This document shows, in pieces, positions 60,893 to 64,000 of a stretch of DNA of 64,000 nucleotides. A model generated the notes under the pieces. That model saw nothing but the letters and a program-made list of their open reading frames with translations. It was not told the origin of the DNA and searched no databases. The DNA is taken from positions 62,001 through 126,000 of the forward strand of contig JAEYNX010000027.1 in the NCBI GenBank assembly GCA_023412215.1, read 5' to 3'. The first letter of the stretch is position 1. Each line of letters starts with the position of its first letter. The DNA is from Bacillota bacterium. GTDB lineage: Bacteria; Bacillota; Clostridia; Oscillospirales; Ruminococcaceae. Position numbers and translations under genes: made by a program.

Positions 60893-61814
60893 AAACAGCC
60901 GTGTACAGGCCGAAAAGATTAACGCTTTAGCGCTCTCTCACCCGGAACAGCTGGTGGAAACCAGCGAGCGCCGCTACGAGACGCAGATACGCAACGTGTG
61001 CAGTTTTATCTCGCGGAATATGGAGCGTTCCCATATTGTGCTGCTGGCCGGCCCCAGCGCCTCGGGCAAGACCACCACGGCGCACAAGTTTAGAAAGATG
61101 CTCAAGGACGAGTTCTTTATCAACAGCTATGTGGTATCGCTTGACGATTTTTATATTGATCAGGTGCGTCTGCCAACGCTGCCGGACGGCAGCAAGGACC
61201 TCGAAAACATCTACGCGCTGGATGTGGACTGCATCCGCAGCTGCTTTGACAGGCTGGTGACCACCAGAAGCGCAAGCCTGCCCACCTTTGATTTCCTCAC
61301 CGCCTCACGCTCTTTAGTAACCAACGACATCGCGCTGGGCGACAATGAAATCCTGATCGTAGAGGGTATTCACGCGCTCAACCCCCTTATCACCGAGGGG
61401 CTGGACACCAAAAGGTTCTTCAGGCTGTTTATCAGTGTAAAAGGGGAGTATACGCTGGGCAATGATCTGGTGCTCACGCACGAGGATATCCGCTTTATCC
61501 GCCGGTGTGTGCGTGATTACTATCACCGGGACTCGTCGCTTGAAAAAACCACCGGCATGTGGGCCTCGGTGCGCGCGGGGGAGAAGAAGTATATCTCGCC
61601 CTACAAGTGCTACGCCGACCTGACCATCGATTCCCTAATCCTGTATGAGCCCTGTATCTTCCATCATTTCATCAACCCGCTCATCGAGCGGATGGACCCT
61701 TCTCACGAGACCTACCCGCGGTTTGAGGCCATTTATAAGACTCTGCAGTACTTCGCCGAGCTGGACCGACAGTACATCCTGGAGGACTCACTGCTGCGGG
61801 AATTCATAGATTAG
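60870..61814 (+). CDS. Uridine kinase/phosphoribulokinase-family nucleoside kinase
   Basis: 314 residues. P-loop AGPSASGKTTTAHKF, SLDDFYIDQ, and FVEGIHALNPLITEGLD-type (VEGIHALNP). Family members phosphorylate uridine or related nucleosides. ATG 60870 lies in the end of hemZ, giving a 23-base overlap; an internal start is possible. Its TAG stop (61812-61814) lies in the terminus of repeat copy F. Confidence 0.88.
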   Translation: MADAFYDENSRVQAEKINALALSHPEQLVETSERRYETQIRNVCSFISRNMERSHIVLLAGPSASGKTTTAHKFRKMLKDEFFINSYVVSLDDFYIDQVRLPTLPDGSKDLENIYALDVDCIRSCFDRLVTTRSASLPTFDFLTASRSLVTNDIALGDNEILIVEGIHALNPLITEGLDTKRFFRLFISVKGEYTLGNDLVLTHEDIRFIRRCVRDYYHRDSSLEKTTGMWASVRAGEKKYISPYKCYADLTIDSLILYEPCIFHHFINPLIERMDPSHETYPRFEAIYKTLQYFAELDRQYILEDSLLREFID

Positions 61815-61969
61815 TACTGATTCTTTATAAAACAAGTGATATAATCACGTTATTGAAGTATATTGAAGTATGAGGATTGAACGGTAATTCGGCGGCTAAA
61901 AGCCGCCCACGCCGTAATATAAACGGCGTGAGGGGACGATCTCCCCAGTTTAAATAGAATTTAGTATAA
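61812..61969 (+). repeat. Hairpin element, long form (copy F)
   Basis: 158-bp element from TAGTACTGATTC to GAATTTAGTATAA. Left part has AAGTGATATAATCAC, the middle has GGTAATTCGGCGGCTAAAAG and an ACGCCGT..ACGGCGT hairpin, and GGGGA..TCCCC near the end. The first terminus provides the TAG stop of the preceding kinase gene; the last terminus lies 16 bases before the next start codon. Confidence 0.75.
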
Positions 61970-61985
61970 AAGGAGCGAGACACCT

Positions 61986-62267
61986 ATGACTACCTTCGAT
62001 GATTTTGCAACCACCGCCCAAAATATCTTTGACAATGCCTGCAAGGCGACAGGGGAGTTTGTCAGCGTTTCCAAACTTAAAATTGACCGCATGAACCTTA
62101 ACGCGGAGCTGGAGCGTCAATACGCGAAGCTTGGCAAGCTCAGTTACGCGATGACCAAGAAGGGTGAAACCGAGAGCCCCGCGGCAAGCGACGTGGTGCA
62201 GAAGATCGACACGCTGATTGCGCAGATCGACGAGCTCACCACCCGCATCAACAGTATGCCGCAGTAA
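61986..62267 (+). CDS. Small coiled-coil hypothetical protein
   Basis: 93 residues, helical, with heptad-like spacing (FDNACKATGEFVSVSKLKID and IDTLIAQIDELTTRINSM). No signal or membrane helix. Similar small proteins are common near this locus in Oscillospirales, but the function is unknown. GGAGCGAG precedes ATG 61986, sixteen bases from repeat copy F. Confidence 0.75.
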   Translation: MTTFDDFATTAQNIFDNACKATGEFVSVSKLKIDRMNLNAELERQYAKLGKLSYAMTKKGETESPAASDVVQKIDTLIAQIDELTTRINSMPQ

Positions 62268-62379
62268 GGCAAGCGTCTTTTTTACCTGCGGCCCGCATAG
62301 ACATAATAGTGGCCGTATAGGCGTTTATGCCGGTAAATGACATAATTTTACGCCCGCTCATGTGGGCGGATAAGGTGTG

Positions 62380-64000
62380 ATGTGTGTGACCGCAAGACGT
62401 AAGCAGAGCTTTCTTCATGGCGCGTTGATCCTTACTGCGGCCACCATTATTGTCAAGGTCATCGGCGCGGTGTTCAAGATTCCGCTTACCCTTGTGCTTG
62501 GCGGCGAGGGTGCCGCGCATTTCTACACGGCTTACGACATCTTTAACCCAATCGCCGCCATCGCCATCGCGGGGCTGCCGGTTGCGGTCTCAAAGCTTGT
62601 ATCCGAGAGCGTTGCAAGCGGGCGGTTCCGTGACGTTCGGCGCATCCGCAAGATTTCGCTCTGCCTGTTTTTAGCCACCGGCACGGCGGGCTTTCTGATC
62701 ACCTTCTTTTTCGCGCGCCCCTTTGCGGCGCTGGTGGGCAACCCGGACGGCGCTTATCCGGTTATGGCGATAGCGCCTGCCGTACTGTTCCTATGCCTGA
62801 TGTCCTCCTATCGCGGATATTACGAGGGCTTGCGAAACATGTACCCCACCGCGATATCACAGGTGGTAGAGGCCGGCGCAAAACTTATTATGGGCTATGC
62901 GCTGTCGCTTTGGGTGATGCACCTTGGCTTGCAGGATTTTCAGAAAACGGGCATGGTCTTCGGCATCGCGGTTAAAACCACGGCGCAGGCACAAACGGCC
63001 GTGTTGCCGTTTGCGGCGGCGGGCGGTATTCTGGGGGTTACCCTCAGCACCGTGTTCGGTTTTATTTATCTGCTTATCACGCACATCAGAAAAGGGGACG
63101 GCATTACCGCGGGCGAGCTCGCGGCGTCTCCGACGCCCCAGCCGTCCGGAGAATTGTTAAGGCGCCTTATTCGCATTGGTATTCCCGTCTGCTTGGGGGC
63201 CATGGTGGTGAGCCTTACCGCAACCATCGACCTTGCCTCGGTGATGAACCGCCTTACCGCGGCCGCGGCCAAAAACCCCTCGGTCATGCTCAATATGTAT
63301 GCCGGCATGCTGCCCAGAGACATGACGCTCGAACGCTTGCCCGCCTTTTTGTTCGGCACCTATAAGGGGCTGCCCATGACGGTCTTCCATCTGGTGCCCG
63401 CCATCACCACTGCTTTTGGCATCAGCGTGCTGCCCGCCGTTTCGGCGGCGTGGGCGCGCGGCAACACCGCAGAGCTTAAAAGGAATGTGGAGTCTGCCCT
63501 TCGGGTGACCTCGCTCGTAGCCATCCCCGCGGGCTTTGGCATGACAGCGCTGGCGGGGCCGGTGCTCACGCTGCTTTATAACTTTAAGGGCGACGGCTTA
63601 GCGAGCGAGGTGGCGATATCCACCCCCATCCTTTCGTTTATGGGTGTCAGCGTGATCTTTGTTGCCATTACAAGCCCGGTGAACGCCATCCTGCAGGCCA
63701 TCGGCAGAGCCGACCTGCCGGTTAAGTTCCTGTTTGCAGGCGGGCTGATCAAGCTTGCCACCAATTACATTCTGGTGGCTGTTCCAAGTATCAATATTCT
63801 CGGCGCGCCGGTGGGCACGCTGTTGTGTTATCTGTTTATCGTCATAGCCAGTATTATTGCCGTGAGCAAACAGACGCATGTGACACCCAATATGGTCAGT
63901 GTATTTGTAAAGCCCGTGGTTGCGGGCGCATTCTGCGGTTTTTCGGCATGGGCCGCGTACCGGTTGCTGCTGCGGGTGTGCGATGCGCGCATCTCTACGG
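62380..64000 (+). CDS. SpoVB/MurJ-type lipid flippase, 3' end outside window
   Basis: 540 codons visible and still open at the window end. Membrane protein with 12 or more helices of the MOP/polysaccharide-biosynthesis type, starting RRKQSFLHGALILTAATIIV and with KVIGAVFKIPLTLVLG, typical of the SpoVB-like branch (peptidoglycan precursor or cortex synthesis). ATG 62380 (AAGGTG upstream) or GTG 62386 are both possible. It is preceded by a CGCCC..GGGCG hairpin. Confidence 0.9.
   Translation, partial: MCVTARRKQSFLHGALILTAATIIVKVIGAVFKIPLTLVLGGEGAAHFYTAYDIFNPIAAIAIAGLPVAVSKLVSESVASGRFRDVRRIRKISLCLFLATGTAGFLITFFFARPFAALVGNPDGAYPVMAIAPAVLFLCLMSSYRGYYEGLRNMYPTAISQVVEAGAKLIMGYALSLWVMHLGLQDFQKTGMVFGIAVKTTAQAQTAVLPFAAAGGILGVTLSTVFGFIYLLITHIRKGDGITAGELAASPTPQPSGELLRRLIRIGIPVCLGAMVVSLTATIDLASVMNRLTAAAAKNPSVMLNMYAGMLPRDMTLERLPAFLFGTYKGLPMTVFHLVPAITTAFGISVLPAVSAAWARGNTAELKRNVESALRVTSLVAIPAGFGMTALAGPVLTLLYNFKGDGLASEVAISTPILSFMGVSVIFVAITSPVNAILQAIGRADLPVKFLFAGGLIKLATNYILVAVPSINILGAPVGTLLCYLFIVIASIIAVSKQTHVTPNMVSVFVKPVVAGAFCGFSAWAAYRLLLRVCDARIST

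Noticed and set aside
1..64000. CRISPR arrays, rRNA or tRNA genes, prophage or insertion sequences with transposase
   Set aside because: None recognised on either strand; the repeats found are short hairpin elements without spacers or a transposase.

Overview
The window looks like a chromosomal segment of an anaerobic, low-G+C-lineage but moderately GC-rich Clostridia member, most likely of the Oscillospirales (Ruminococcaceae-like) type. This is inferred from gene order and content: mutL-miaA-hfq, sepF-ylmH-divIVA-ileS-lspA-rluD, cdaA-cdaR, a split transketolase, rubrerythrin, HemZ-type radical SAM protein, a PdaB-like deacetylase and a VanRS-like two-component system. I saw no rRNA, tRNA, CRISPR array, prophage or insertion sequence with a transposase. 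TTG start codons supported by good ribosome-binding sites are common (miaA, the patatin gene, two acetyltransferase genes, an ABC ATPase gene, recJ).

Layout. 1-3444: end of mutL, miaA, hfq and an orphan HlyD-like membrane protein. 3577-10360: a division/translation block (sepF, ylmH, divIVA, ileS, lspA, rluD) with a clear promoter ahead of sepF. 10364-13150: HAD phosphatase and the two transketolase subunits, ending in a strong terminator. 13146-14476 (minus): rubrerythrin and small unknown genes. 14641-21382: a membrane channel-like gene behind a three-hairpin leader, a patatin-like lipase, a ribbon-helix-helix protein with an ABC exporter, an acetyltransferase and an S1-domain protein. 21584-30604: small accessory genes (NYN-LOTUS protein, an orphan FeoB-associated peptide behind a GGTTAGC-repeat operator, TM2 and ACT proteins, acetyltransferases, FkbM methyltransferase, metallo-hydrolase, CPBP proteases, one of them interrupted by a stop codon). 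30734-33169: a self-regulated ABC exporter-TetR operon with two perfect operators. 33244-46374: rarA, a hydrolase, glyA, lemA-htpX, a deacetylase, ispD-ispF, a DUF3343/cysteine-desulfurase pair behind a structured leader, and the c-di-AMP synthase pair cdaA-cdaR. 46509-53727: a FAD protein, then a cell-wall stress block (VanR/VanS-like pair, D,D-carboxypeptidase, beta-lactamase-fold hydrolase). 53984-64000: recJ, relA/spoT, a frameshifted dtd, metallo-hydrolase, hemZ, a uridine-kinase-like gene, a small coiled-coil protein and the first 540 codons of a SpoVB/MurJ-type flippase.

The most unusual signal is a dispersed family of short, hairpin-rich intergenic elements (at least seven copies, about 47 to 187 bp) with related ends of the type ATAATACTAATTC / GGAATTYAGTATAA. 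They look like miniature inverted-repeat elements. The four longer copies all point the same terminus at the start codon of the next gene, and two copies supply the stop codon of the gene they abut. Other points worth a second look are the orphan VanRS-carboxypeptidase module, the orphan iron-type peptide with its operator, structured leaders ahead of two genes, and two broken genes (a CPBP protease and dtd).
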